A stretch of DNA of 64,000 nt from JBHHUI01 sp965248775 (GTDB lineage Bacteria > Chloroflexota > Anaerolineae > Anaerolineales > JBHHUI01). A model generated the notes under the pieces. It saw nothing but the letters and a program-made list of their open reading frames with translations, searched no databases and had not been told where the DNA came from. Of the stretch, positions 54,570-63,368 are shown in pieces (the stretch's first letter is position 1; every line of letters starts with the position of its first letter). A program made the position numbers and the translations under genes. The stretch spans positions 1,240,001 through 1,304,000 of the forward strand of contig OZ252150.1 in assembly GCA_965248775.1 (NCBI GenBank), given 5' to 3'.

Positions 54570-54923
54570 ATGAAGTATATACGCTGGATCGGTATTGTTA
54601 TCCTGATCATACTTATGGGGTATCTAAGTGCCTTTGGATTATTTGCTGATTCGAGTATTGTTGGAGGAGTCGGCGTTATTTTAGTTTTCCTAGCGGGTTG
54701 TGCTAGTGTGGGTGCTTTAAATCCCGAACGCTGGCAGCTGTCTGCGTTGTGCAGCTGGGGAGCCGTTTTATTTAGCGTACTTGAGATTGGCTCCACTATT
54801 GCCCGAGGACCAGTTCCGGGTCAACAACCCACGGCCCTAGTGTTGCTCATCGGAATTGGTGCCGTTGGGCTTGCCCTGCTAGGTGGGTATATCGGTTTCC
54901 GAATAAGGACCAGAAATCGTTAA
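54570..54923 (+). CDS. Small multi-spanning membrane protein, hypothetical
   Basis: The 117-residue protein starts at ATG 54570 behind AAAAGGAG (54550-54557) and consists almost entirely of four hydrophobic stretches: IRWIGIVILIILMGYLSAFG, VGGVGVILVFLAGCASVGAL, LSALCSWGAVLFSVLEIGST and LVLLIGIGAVGLALLGGYIG. It has a short basic C-terminus. No family is recognised, and neighbours give no hint beyond the preceding lipoprotein. Confidence 0.6.
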   Translation: MKYIRWIGIVILIILMGYLSAFGLFADSSIVGGVGVILVFLAGCASVGALNPERWQLSALCSWGAVLFSVLEIGSTIARGPVPGQQPTALVLLIGIGAVGLALLGGYIGFRIRTRNR

Positions 54924-55054
54924 AGCGATATACAAAAACACGAAGGATTTACGCTAAAAGAACTTGAAAACCTCCAAGAGTATTTGCATTAGGTCACCCT
55001 CAATCTGATCAGGTCGTCCTTCTAATTCTTTAACCGTATAAAGTGCGAAAGTTA

Positions 55055-56707
55055 TTAAGCTTTCGAATGTGTGTGGAACTCAATGTCTTCGGCAAGGAGC
55101 GGGCTGTTTCTCAAGATCAGGTCCGCAGCTTTCTCGGCGATCATCATTACGGGGGCGTAGATATTGCCGTTGGTTACATACGGCATGACAGAGGCATCAA
55201 CCACTCGTAATCCCTCAACTCCATGGACAAGCATACTGTCTGGATCTACAACAGACATCTCGTCTAATCCCAACTTACAGGTACAAGATGGGTGTAGCGC
55301 AGTTTCTCCATCCTTTGCAACCCAATCTAGAATTTCTTCTTCGCTTCCCACATCCGGTCCAGGTGAGATCTCCCCGGCACTAAATTCATCAAATGCTGCT
55401 TGGTCCAAAATCCTGCGAGCACACTGAATGGCTTCGACCCACTCACGTTTGTCCCGCTTTGTGGAAAGATAGTTGAACCTGAGTGCCGGATGCTCGCGCG
55501 GGTCAGTTGACTTGATCTTTATCGAGCCGCGCGAATTTGAATACATGGGTCCAATATGTATCTGGTAGCCGTGACCACTTGCTGGGGTACTGCCATCGTA
55601 ACGGATCGCGAGCGGCAGGTAGTGAATCATTAAATTTGGGTACTCTACATTTTCATTACTGCGTATAAATCCGCCCGCTTCAAATTGGTTGCTCGCGCCA
55701 GGACCTTTGCGGTGGAATAGCCACTGATAGCCAATCCAGGGTCTGTTCCACCACTTTAGAGCCGGATTCAAAGAGATCGGTTGTTTGCAGGCATGCTGCA
55801 CATACACCTCCAAATGGTCTTGTAGATTTTCACCCACACCGGGGAGATGATGTACCAGGTCGATGCCCAGCTTGCCAAGATCAGATTCGTTTCCAATTCC
55901 GGAGAGTTGTAGGATCTGTGGAGAATTAATCGCGCCCCCGCAGCAAATAATTTCGCCCGCAAAAGCCTGCTCTGTTTTCTTATTGCGGTGGGAGTACTCA
56001 ACCCCAACGGCGCGCTTGCCTTCAAATAATATGCGTGTTGTGAATGCTCTAGTGATAACTTTCAGGTTTGGGCGATTCATCACTGGATGGAGGTATGCGC
56101 GGGCGGCGCTAAGGCGTCGGCCCTGATAAACGTTGCGGTCGAAAGCTGCAAAACCTTCCTGCTTGTACCCGTTGACATCATTGGTGAGTGGATAGCCAGC
56201 CTGTTGCACCGCTTCGAAAAAAGCGCCGAAAAGCGGGTTGCTGACGGGACCACGTTCCAAGGCGAGTGGGCCATCGTCTCCCCGAAATTCATCCCCTCCT
56301 GCGAGACAGTTCTCCATACGTTTAAAGTAGGGCAGACAATGGGCATAGTCCCAATTTTGGAGACCTTCTTCGCGACTCCACCTCGCGTAGTCAAGTGGAT
56401 TGCCGCGTTGGAAGATCATGCCGTTGATGCTGCTAGAGCCACCCAGCACCTTGCCGCGTGCATGGTAAATCCGGCGGTTGTGCATAAATGGCTCGGGCTC
56501 GGATTCGTATTTCCAATCATATGCTTTGTTGCCAATTGGAATAGATAGCGCAGCCGGCATGTGTATAAAGATGTCCCAAATATAGTCTGGTCGCCCGGCT
56601 TCTAGAACGAGTACTTTGTTTGCGGGGTTTGCGCTCAGCCGATTTGCAAGGGCACTCCCGGCCGAGCCGCCCCCTATGATTAGAAAATCAAATTGTGATT
56701 TAGGCAT
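55055..56707 (-). CDS. betA: Choline dehydrogenase-like GMC oxidoreductase
   Basis: The 550-residue GMC flavoprotein has the FAD-binding start DFLIIGGGSAGSALANRLS, the second GMC motif GKVLGGSSSINGMIFQRG, ADP-contacting AGEIICCGGAINSPQILQLSGIG, and the catalytic ends HPSCTCKLG and DASVMPYVTNGNIYAPVMMIAEKAADLI. These match BetA, which oxidises choline to betaine aldehyde. ATG at 56707 is preferred over an upstream TTG at 56719. No betaine aldehyde dehydrogenase is in the window. It is read divergently from a GntR regulator, which probably controls it. Other primary alcohols cannot be ruled out as substrate. Confidence 0.85.
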   Translation of the reverse strand: MPKSQFDFLIIGGGSAGSALANRLSANPANKVLVLEAGRPDYIWDIFIHMPAALSIPIGNKAYDWKYESEPEPFMHNRRIYHARGKVLGGSSSINGMIFQRGNPLDYARWSREEGLQNWDYAHCLPYFKRMENCLAGGDEFRGDDGPLALERGPVSNPLFGAFFEAVQQAGYPLTNDVNGYKQEGFAAFDRNVYQGRRLSAARAYLHPVMNRPNLKVITRAFTTRILFEGKRAVGVEYSHRNKKTEQAFAGEIICCGGAINSPQILQLSGIGNESDLGKLGIDLVHHLPGVGENLQDHLEVYVQHACKQPISLNPALKWWNRPWIGYQWLFHRKGPGASNQFEAGGFIRSNENVEYPNLMIHYLPLAIRYDGSTPASGHGYQIHIGPMYSNSRGSIKIKSTDPREHPALRFNYLSTKRDKREWVEAIQCARRILDQAAFDEFSAGEISPGPDVGSEEEILDWVAKDGETALHPSCTCKLGLDEMSVVDPDSMLVHGVEGLRVVDASVMPYVTNGNIYAPVMMIAEKAADLILRNSPLLAEDIEFHTHSKA

Positions 56708-56782
56708 GCTGCCCCCCAAAACGTTTAGTATATGGCCTGATTTTCTGAGTTGTGGATGTAATTTCTTCGCACAAGCAAAGTA

Positions 56783-56810
56783 TTGACAACACCAAGGATT
56801 TGAATATAGT
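56783..56810 (+). promoter_or_regulatory. Candidate sigma-70-type promoter of the GntR gene
   Basis: TTGACA (56783-56788) and TATAGT (56805-56810) are separated by 16 bases, close to the sigma-70 consensus. A closer -10 TATAAT at 56810-56815 would need an overlong 21-base spacer. It lies in the AT-rich, 148-base divergent intergenic region. Confidence 0.55.
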
Positions 56811-56855
56811 ATAATTTGTCATATATCAACAATATATTAGCATAAATCTTTTGTA

Positions 56856-57563
56856 ATGTTATCCTCAACATTGTTAACAACATCGCAGCAACGTCGAGAG
56901 CAGCAATCTTCTCGGGGCGAGTTGGCTTATCAACTGCTCAAGGAAAAAATAGTGACTCTGAAGCTGGCTCCAGCCTCGCTGCTGAATGAGAGTGAGTTAA
57001 TGGACGAGCTAAAGTTGGGGCGTACACCTATTCGAGAAGCTCTACAGCGCCTCGCTTGGGAGGACCTAGTAGTAATCTTACCGCGCAGGGGAACGATCGT
57101 CGCTGATGTGAACTTTTCCGATTTGCAAAAGGTATTCGAACTTCGCATTGAGCTGGAAGCCTACACTGCTAGACTTGCTGCTGAGCGCGCGCTACCGCAG
57201 CAAGTCGAGGAGATGGAAGTAACTTTTGCAGATGCAGATGAAATTATAAGCAATGGCGACAACAGTCAACTTCTAGTCCTTGACCATCAGGCACATATCC
57301 AATTATCAAAGGCCACCCAAAACGAATTCTTACAAGATACCATCGAGCGACTGTATACACATGTATTGCGGCTCTGGTATGCGTCCATTGACAGGGTGGG
57401 TCGTTTGCCGCAGGCGATCGCAGAACATCGAGATATTATCGAGGCAGTAAAGCTAGGGGATGGCGAGACTGCCGCCCAAATCATGAGAAAACATGTTCGT
57501 GGCTTTCAACGCGAATTTGAGCAAATAACCATTGGCATGCACGGCTCGGATCGATCTGGATAG
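56856..57563 (+). CDS. GntR-family (FCD-domain) transcriptional regulator
   Basis: The 235-residue protein has a winged-helix start (RGELAYQLLKEKIVTLKLAPASLLNESELMDELKLGRTPIREALQRLAWE) with the GntR helix-turn-helix GRTPIREALQRL, then an FCD ligand domain. Residues in FELRIELEAYTARLAAERA, VLDHQAHIQLSKATQ and AEHRDIIEAVKLGDG supply the usual Asp/His metal site for carboxylic-acid effectors. It is divergent from betA and followed by the DAO, dimethylglycine dehydrogenase and ETF genes in the same direction, so it probably regulates this set. Confidence 0.9.
   Translation: MLSSTLLTTSQQRREQQSSRGELAYQLLKEKIVTLKLAPASLLNESELMDELKLGRTPIREALQRLAWEDLVVILPRRGTIVADVNFSDLQKVFELRIELEAYTARLAAERALPQQVEEMEVTFADADEIISNGDNSQLLVLDHQAHIQLSKATQNEFLQDTIERLYTHVLRLWYASIDRVGRLPQAIAEHRDIIEAVKLGDGETAAQIMRKHVRGFQREFEQITIGMHGSDRSG
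56871..56880. promoter_or_regulatory. Palindrome at the start of the GntR gene, possible operator
   Basis: TTGTTAACAA is a perfect palindrome just inside the GntR coding region (codons 6 to 9). A related inverted repeat TTGT-9 bases-ACAA lies upstream at about 56816-56832. GntR/FadR regulators often bind such sites and repress their own gene and divergent partner. Binding is inferred only. Confidence 0.35.
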
Positions 57564-57620
57564 GCCTGCATGGTCCAACACTAATATCCTATATTAAACC
57601 ACTTTTCGGGAGAGATAAAA

Positions 57621-58931
57621 ATGAGCGATAACAAGTATGACGCGATTATCATTGGTGCGGGGATCATTGGAGGTTCTATCGCCTTTGAGTTAGCGAAAAA
57701 GGGTTACAAGACACTTAATATAGATAAGCTTACTGAGCCTGGCTTTGGCTCGACTGGCAACTCGTGTGCAATTGTGCGCGCCCATTACTCTACCTGGGAT
57801 GGAGTCGCAATGGCGTATGAGGGTTTTTTCTATTGGAAAGATTGGGAGAACTACCTCGGCGTTGAAGATGAGAAGGCTTTATCCAATTACATGAATTGTG
57901 GCTCGATCCTGCTAAAAACAGAGGGTCACAATCACGAACGCGTTTTGGAGCTTTATAAAGAAATTGGCGTCGAGCACGAAGAGTGGAGTGTCGAAAAACT
58001 TAAAGAGGTCATGCCAATATATGATTCGCATTCGCATTATCCGCCTCGCTTGCCGGACGATGAAACGTTTTGGGAAGATTCGGATGTAGATTTGGATGGC
58101 GCAATATTCACGCCGGGTTCTGGTTATGTGAACGATCCCATACTGGCCTCGCACAATGTGATGCGCGCGGCTGAAGCAAATGGTGGCGAGTTTATGTTCA
58201 ATGCTGAAATCGTTTCTATCCGCCGCGACGATGAGAAGGTGTTTGGTGTCACACTCAAAGACGGTACCCAGATTGATGCCGGCATTGTGGTGAACGTAGC
58301 CGGACCACACTCTTTTGTCATCAATCGCATGGCGGGTGTTGAAGCTAGTATGAACATTAAGACCAATGCATTAAGACACGAAGTGCATCATGTCTCATCT
58401 CCGCCGGGGTTTAATTTTGAAACGGATGGATACCACACTTCCGACGGTGATACAGGTTTATATTTTCGTCCGGAAGCAGGCAATACAATCCTGATCGGGA
58501 GCGAAGATCCGGATTGTGATGAGAAAGAATGGATCGAAGACCCGGATAACTATAACAACAACCTGACAGATGAGCGCTGGAAAGCCCAGGTGTACAGACT
58601 CGCACGTCGCATACCTGACCTTCAAATTCCAAACCAACCACGAGGCGTCACCGATCTCTACGACGTGTCAGACGACTGGCTTCCAATCTATGACAAATCT
58701 GATTTGAAGGGCTTCTATATGGCTGTCGGTTCCAGCGGGAACCAGTTTAAGAATGCGCCCGTTGCAGGTCATGTGATGGGTGAGCTGATCGACGCTGTTG
58801 AGAAGGGCCACGACCATGATAACGATCCGGTACAAGTGAAGACGATTTACACTGGATTAGAACTCAACATGGGTTTCTATTCCCGTAATCGGGAAATTAA
58901 CATGAATAGCAGTTTTTCGGTGAATGGATAG
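57621..58931 (+). CDS. DAO-family FAD oxidoreductase near the betaine-type cluster
   Basis: The 436-residue protein has the FAD site AIIIGAGIIGGSIAFELAKKG, the second strand LNIDKLTEPGFGSTGNSCAIVRAHYST and the closing GFYMAVGSSGNQFKNAPVAGHVMGEL. NSCAIVR.HYS resembles the flavoprotein at 17760. It probably oxidises an N-methylated amino acid or related amine using ETF as acceptor, since etfB and etfA lie downstream in the same direction. It is 126 bases before the dimethylglycine dehydrogenase-type gene. The exact substrate is not set by sequence. Confidence 0.85.
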   Translation: MSDNKYDAIIIGAGIIGGSIAFELAKKGYKTLNIDKLTEPGFGSTGNSCAIVRAHYSTWDGVAMAYEGFFYWKDWENYLGVEDEKALSNYMNCGSILLKTEGHNHERVLELYKEIGVEHEEWSVEKLKEVMPIYDSHSHYPPRLPDDETFWEDSDVDLDGAIFTPGSGYVNDPILASHNVMRAAEANGGEFMFNAEIVSIRRDDEKVFGVTLKDGTQIDAGIVVNVAGPHSFVINRMAGVEASMNIKTNALRHEVHHVSSPPGFNFETDGYHTSDGDTGLYFRPEAGNTILIGSEDPDCDEKEWIEDPDNYNNNLTDERWKAQVYRLARRIPDLQIPNQPRGVTDLYDVSDDWLPIYDKSDLKGFYMAVGSSGNQFKNAPVAGHVMGELIDAVEKGHDHDNDPVQVKTIYTGLELNMGFYSRNREINMNSSFSVNG

Positions 58932-59056
58932 TCTCCCAAGCAACTAAAATTCACAACGACGCAGGCAGAGAATATCAATTGAGAAATATCATAAATTCTT
59001 ATGCGGGATCATCTGTCGCTGCCACTTACCGGCAAGCTGATTAATGGAGTGACACA

Positions 59057-61570
59057 ATGAGTGAATTGCCCACGAAAGCGGACGTTATCGTCATTGGGGC
59101 GGGCATTGTCGGCAACAGCCTTGTTTACCACCTTGCTAAATTGGGATGGAAAAACATCGTATTGATTGACAAAGGGTCGCTGCCAAACCCGGGCGGCTCA
59201 ACAGGTCACGCTTCGAACTTCCTTTTCCCTGTCGATCACTCGAAAGAGATGTCATTGCTGACGTTGGACAGCATCAAACAGTTCGATGAAGCCGGTGTCT
59301 ACGTTCATTCAGGTGGCATCGAAGTCGCACGCAATGAAGGACGCATGCAGGAACTTGCCCGCCGTATGACGTCCGCCAAGTCCTGGGGCATCGAAGCAGA
59401 GATGTTGACGCCTGCGCAGGTCAAGGAAATGGTTCCTTATTTGAACTCGGACATCATCCTTGGAGGCTTCTATACAGCGACAGCAGGCGTCGTCGACCCG
59501 CTGTATTATGGTACGCTGATGCGCGAACGCGCGCAGAAGATGGGGGCCCTTTCGACATTCTCAAATATCGAAGTGCTGGATATCGACGTGGCCAAGGGGC
59601 GCGTGACGGGCGTGCAGACGAACGAAGGCGTGATCCAGTCGGACCAGGTTGTTATTGCCTCTGGCGTTTGGAGCCCGCGACTCGCAGCCATGGCTGGGGC
59701 GACCATCCCGCTCGTACCGATGGTACACCAACTCGTCAGCGTTGGCCCTATCCCGCTTTTTGAAAGCACGCCCGGTGAAGTGGATTTTCCGGTCGTCCGC
59801 GACATGGACGCCGGTATGTATATGCGCCAGAATGGCAGCGACATGGAAATCGGCTCGTACATCCATCGGCCGATCCACCACGACCCCGACGACATTCCTT
59901 CAAACGAAGAATCTGCATTATCACCGACCGAGCTTCCCTTCACCCAGGACGACTTCGACGAAGCCCTCGAGCTGGCGCTTGAATTACTCGGCGAAGCACT
60001 GGCAGCCAAGGGTGCTGGTATTCGCCATTCAATCAACGGGTTAATGTCTCTGACGCCGGATGGGGGGCCGATGATCGGCGAAACCGAAGTTCGCGGACTG
60101 TGGTCCTGTGCTGCAGTCTGGATCAAGGAAGGTCCCGGTTTCGGCCGCATGTGCGCCGAATGGATGACCAACGGTACGACCGAGTTCGACATTACTGCTT
60201 CGGACGTGGCTCGCTTTTACAATCATGCCCGCACTAAGAAACACATCCGCGACCGCACCAACGAATCATTCAACAAGATGTATGGCATCGTGCATCCGTT
60301 CGAACAATATGAATCTTCACGATTTGCTCGCGTCAGCCCGTTCTTCGCACGCACAGAAGCCCTTGGCGCGTACTATTACGACGCTGGCGGATTCGAACGC
60401 CCACACTGGTTTGATGCGAACAAGGGCTTGTTGGAAAAATACGGCGACAAAGTGATGGGACGTACGGCCGAATGGGACAACCGCTGGTGGTCACCGATTA
60501 TCAACGCCGAGCACCTCGCATTACGGGAAGGTGTTGGGCTGGTTGATCTTGCCTCGTTTTCAATCTTCGACATCTCGGGGTCTGGCGCCTTAGATTACAT
60601 CCAATATATGACCGTCAATCAGTTGAATGTCCGGGTAGGTCGAGCTGTCTACACACCCTTACTCACATATGATGGCGGTTTTAAAGCGGACCTGACAATC
60701 ATGAGACTCGCCGATGATAAATTCCGGGTCATTACTGGCGGCGCCGGTGGCAATGTAGATAAGAAATGGTTCCAGAAACATTTGCCCGATGATGGCTCCG
60801 TTCGCTTCGACGAGCAGACATTCGCGATATGTACTGTAGGTTTGTGGGGTCCGAAAGCGCGGGATGTGCTCGAATCTGTGACTGATGACGACGTCTCGCA
60901 TGAAGGCTTTCGCTACGGCACTGTAAAAGAGATTATCGTGGGCAGTCTAAAGGTGCTAGCGTTTCGCATCTCATATGTCGGTGAATTAGGTTGGGAACTT
61001 TATTGCCCGAATGAGAATGGCATCAAGCTTTGGGACACACTCTGGGAGGCCGGTCAGGAGCATGACATCCTTCCTGTTGGAATGGGAGTTTACGGGACAA
61101 CCGCGCGGCTTGAAAAGGGCTATCGTTCCATGGGAATGGAATTGGAGAAGGAATATACCCCAGTGGAGGCAGGTCTGGCTCGGCCCAAAGTCAAAAAAGC
61201 AGATTTCATTGGGCGGGCTGCGTACATGAAAGCGCGGGAAAATGGACCAGCTGCCATGTTATGCACCCTCGTGGTAGACGACCACAAGTCTTCAAACGGA
61301 AAGTCGCGTTACATGCTCGGCAGTGAGCCGATATTGACGCTAAACGAGGAACCGATAGTCGATTCGCATGGGCGTCGTTCGTACGTTACAAGCGCCGGAG
61401 CAGGGCCCTCCTTGGGAAGGCATATCCTATTGAGCTACCTGCCTCCCGAGTATGCGCAGGTTGGCACCAAGCTCTGTGTCGAATACCTTGGCGAGCACTA
61501 CCAGGTATCGGTGGCAGTTGTTGGCAATACGCCATTATTTGATCCAGAAGATTCGAGGATGAAATCTTAA
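59057..61570 (+). CDS. Dimethylglycine/sarcosine dehydrogenase-like FAD-GcvT fusion
   Basis: The 837-residue protein combines an N-terminal DAO domain (VIVIGAGIVGNSLVYHLAKLG), a flavin-linkage region GGSTGHASNFLFP in which His51 matches the covalent FAD histidine of dimethylglycine dehydrogenase, a middle FAO-type domain, and a C-terminal GcvT domain from about residue 440 (LREGVGLVDLASFSIFDISG) to KKADFIGRAAYM. Such enzymes demethylate dimethylglycine or sarcosine, pass electrons to ETF, and can trap the one-carbon unit on THF. The etfB gene begins 2 bases after its stop. It is about the usual length. Confidence 0.9.
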   Translation: MSELPTKADVIVIGAGIVGNSLVYHLAKLGWKNIVLIDKGSLPNPGGSTGHASNFLFPVDHSKEMSLLTLDSIKQFDEAGVYVHSGGIEVARNEGRMQELARRMTSAKSWGIEAEMLTPAQVKEMVPYLNSDIILGGFYTATAGVVDPLYYGTLMRERAQKMGALSTFSNIEVLDIDVAKGRVTGVQTNEGVIQSDQVVIASGVWSPRLAAMAGATIPLVPMVHQLVSVGPIPLFESTPGEVDFPVVRDMDAGMYMRQNGSDMEIGSYIHRPIHHDPDDIPSNEESALSPTELPFTQDDFDEALELALELLGEALAAKGAGIRHSINGLMSLTPDGGPMIGETEVRGLWSCAAVWIKEGPGFGRMCAEWMTNGTTEFDITASDVARFYNHARTKKHIRDRTNESFNKMYGIVHPFEQYESSRFARVSPFFARTEALGAYYYDAGGFERPHWFDANKGLLEKYGDKVMGRTAEWDNRWWSPIINAEHLALREGVGLVDLASFSIFDISGSGALDYIQYMTVNQLNVRVGRAVYTPLLTYDGGFKADLTIMRLADDKFRVITGGAGGNVDKKWFQKHLPDDGSVRFDEQTFAICTVGLWGPKARDVLESVTDDDVSHEGFRYGTVKEIIVGSLKVLAFRISYVGELGWELYCPNENGIKLWDTLWEAGQEHDILPVGMGVYGTTARLEKGYRSMGMELEKEYTPVEAGLARPKVKKADFIGRAAYMKARENGPAAMLCTLVVDDHKSSNGKSRYMLGSEPILTLNEEPIVDSHGRRSYVTSAGAGPSLGRHILLSYLPPEYAQVGTKLCVEYLGEHYQVSVAVVGNTPLFDPEDSRMKS

Positions 61571-61571
61571 T

Positions 61572-62336
61572 ATGAACATACTTGTCTGTATCAAACGCGT
61601 GCCCAACACAGGGGCGCGAATTCTCTTGACCGAAGATCAACAAGAGATCAATACTCGCAATTTAGGATTCGCTATCAGTCCGCATGAAGAATGTGCCGTC
61701 GAGGAGGCAATTCAGATTGTGGAAAGATTTGGCGGCGAATCAACTGTACTTACATTAGGGCTGGAAGTAGCAAACGAGCAATTGCGAGATTCCCTCGCAA
61801 TGGGGATAAATCGTGCTATCCTGCTCGACAACGGCGGGGCCGACTGGGGAGCAATCGCCACTGCGGGGGCAATCGTCACAGCTATCCGTACTGAAAAGGA
61901 AAACGGGACCAATTTTGACCTCATATTGTTTGGCAACGAATCGGCAGATTCGGGTAGTTTTCAAGTTGGTATTCGGGTTGCTCATGAGCTTGATCTACCA
62001 TGCGTTACAGGAATCAAGGAGTTGGAAATCGAGGATGGTAAGGCTATTGCAAAGCGGGATGCAGGTGGTGGTTTTGAAGTATTCGAAGTCGCGCTGCCTG
62101 CAGTCTTTACCGTTAGAGAGGGTATCAACCTGCCTCGCTTCCGTACCATGCCGGGCCGTCTACGGGCTAAGAAAGTTGAGATTCCAGTGCAAACACCCGA
62201 GCAAAAGAGTGGGGACATGGAAAAACTCCGCTTGGTAATTCCGCCTGAACAAGGCAGCACGGTTGAAATCCTGGGTGAAGGTCCAGGCGCAGCGCCGAAG
62301 ATTGTCGAAATACTTAAAGAGCTTGAGTTGGTTTAG
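61572..62336 (+). CDS. etfB: Electron transfer flavoprotein beta subunit
   Basis: The 254-residue protein begins MNILVCIKRVPNTGARILLTE, and the signature segment LPAVFTVREGINLPRFRTM lies about two-thirds of the way along, followed by RLRAKKVE. ETF beta holds AMP and forms the dehydrogenase-docking face. Its position directly behind the dimethylglycine dehydrogenase-like gene (2-base gap) and before etfA suggests it takes electrons from that enzyme and from the DAO protein at 57621. Confidence 0.95.
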   Translation: MNILVCIKRVPNTGARILLTEDQQEINTRNLGFAISPHEECAVEEAIQIVERFGGESTVLTLGLEVANEQLRDSLAMGINRAILLDNGGADWGAIATAGAIVTAIRTEKENGTNFDLILFGNESADSGSFQVGIRVAHELDLPCVTGIKELEIEDGKAIAKRDAGGGFEVFEVALPAVFTVREGINLPRFRTMPGRLRAKKVEIPVQTPEQKSGDMEKLRLVIPPEQGSTVEILGEGPGAAPKIVEILKELELV

Positions 62337-62346
62337 GAATTAGAAA

Positions 62347-63321
62347 ATGGTTCTTGGATTTATCGAACATGATCGCGGCGTCGTAAACGAAGCTTCATTT
62401 GAGATGCTCACGGTGGGGCGCAAGCTGGCTGCAGAACTGGGCGAACCACTAGCCGCTGTCCTGATCGGTGAGCCGGGTCGAGGTACCAGCACGCAACTAC
62501 CTGATTATGGCGTCACGAAAGCCTATCTTGTGCAGCATGAAGGGCTCGACGATTATGCCCCAGATGCGTGGGCACAATCAATCGTTCAACTTATGGAGTC
62601 TGAAGCGCCAAGTGCGATTCTTGCTTCCGGTACCGATCGTGGGAACGAAGTCCTGGCGCGGGTGGCCGCCCGTAGCAATCTACCACTGGCGGCAAACTGT
62701 ATAGAGCTGCGACCGGGAGAAAAATTTGAGCTTACCCGGATTCGTTGGGGCGGCAGTCTGCTCGAAGAGGCTCGTTTGCACAGTGCCCAAAAGTTAATTA
62801 CGATAGCACCCCATATGATCGCCGCGGAGCGAGTTGAATCCGAAATTAAACTTACACTCAGCGAAGTAAGTGTCTCGATTTCTGAGAATGATTTACGCGG
62901 GCGCGTCACAGATCGAGTACAACCACAGGAAGGTATCACGCTCACTAATGCTCCGATCGTGATCGGTGGCGGACGAGGCGTTGGCAGTGCTGATGGATTC
63001 GCAGTGCTCGAGAACCTGGCAGAACTCGTCGGTGGTGCAGTGGGTTGTTCCAGGGCCGTTACAAATAACGGCTGGCGCCCGCATTCCATGCAAGTGGGCC
63101 AGACTGGTGCGCGCATCACCCCAGACCTTTACATGGCCTGCGGCATTAGCGGAGCTATTCAGCACTGGGTCGGATGCATGGGCTCAAAAAAGATTCTTGT
63201 TGTCAACACCGATCCTGAAGCGCCGATCATTGCCAAGGCAGATTACGCTGTGATCGGCGATCTGCACGAAGTGCTGCCGGCAATTTGTGAAGAGCTTCGG
63301 AAACTTAATTCGGTAGAGTAA
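62347..63321 (+). CDS. etfA: Electron transfer flavoprotein alpha subunit
   Basis: The 324-residue protein has the FAD-binding C-terminal half: GGGRGVGSADGFAVLENLAEL, GAVGCSRAVTNNGW, HSMQVGQTGARITPDLYMA and GISGAIQHWVGCMGSKKILV, with the closing ADYAVIGDLHEVLPAI. It begins 10 bases after etfB. The FAD accepts electrons from dehydrogenases and passes them to a quinone oxidoreductase that is not in this window. The N-terminal half is of usual length for ETF alpha. Confidence 0.95.
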   Translation: MVLGFIEHDRGVVNEASFEMLTVGRKLAAELGEPLAAVLIGEPGRGTSTQLPDYGVTKAYLVQHEGLDDYAPDAWAQSIVQLMESEAPSAILASGTDRGNEVLARVAARSNLPLAANCIELRPGEKFELTRIRWGGSLLEEARLHSAQKLITIAPHMIAAERVESEIKLTLSEVSVSISENDLRGRVTDRVQPQEGITLTNAPIVIGGGRGVGSADGFAVLENLAELVGGAVGCSRAVTNNGWRPHSMQVGQTGARITPDLYMACGISGAIQHWVGCMGSKKILVVNTDPEAPIIAKADYAVIGDLHEVLPAICEELRKLNSVE

Positions 63322-63368
63322 TTCGCTAATACTTTCTGGCCGGAGAGTATGAATGGGAGGCGAGAAGA

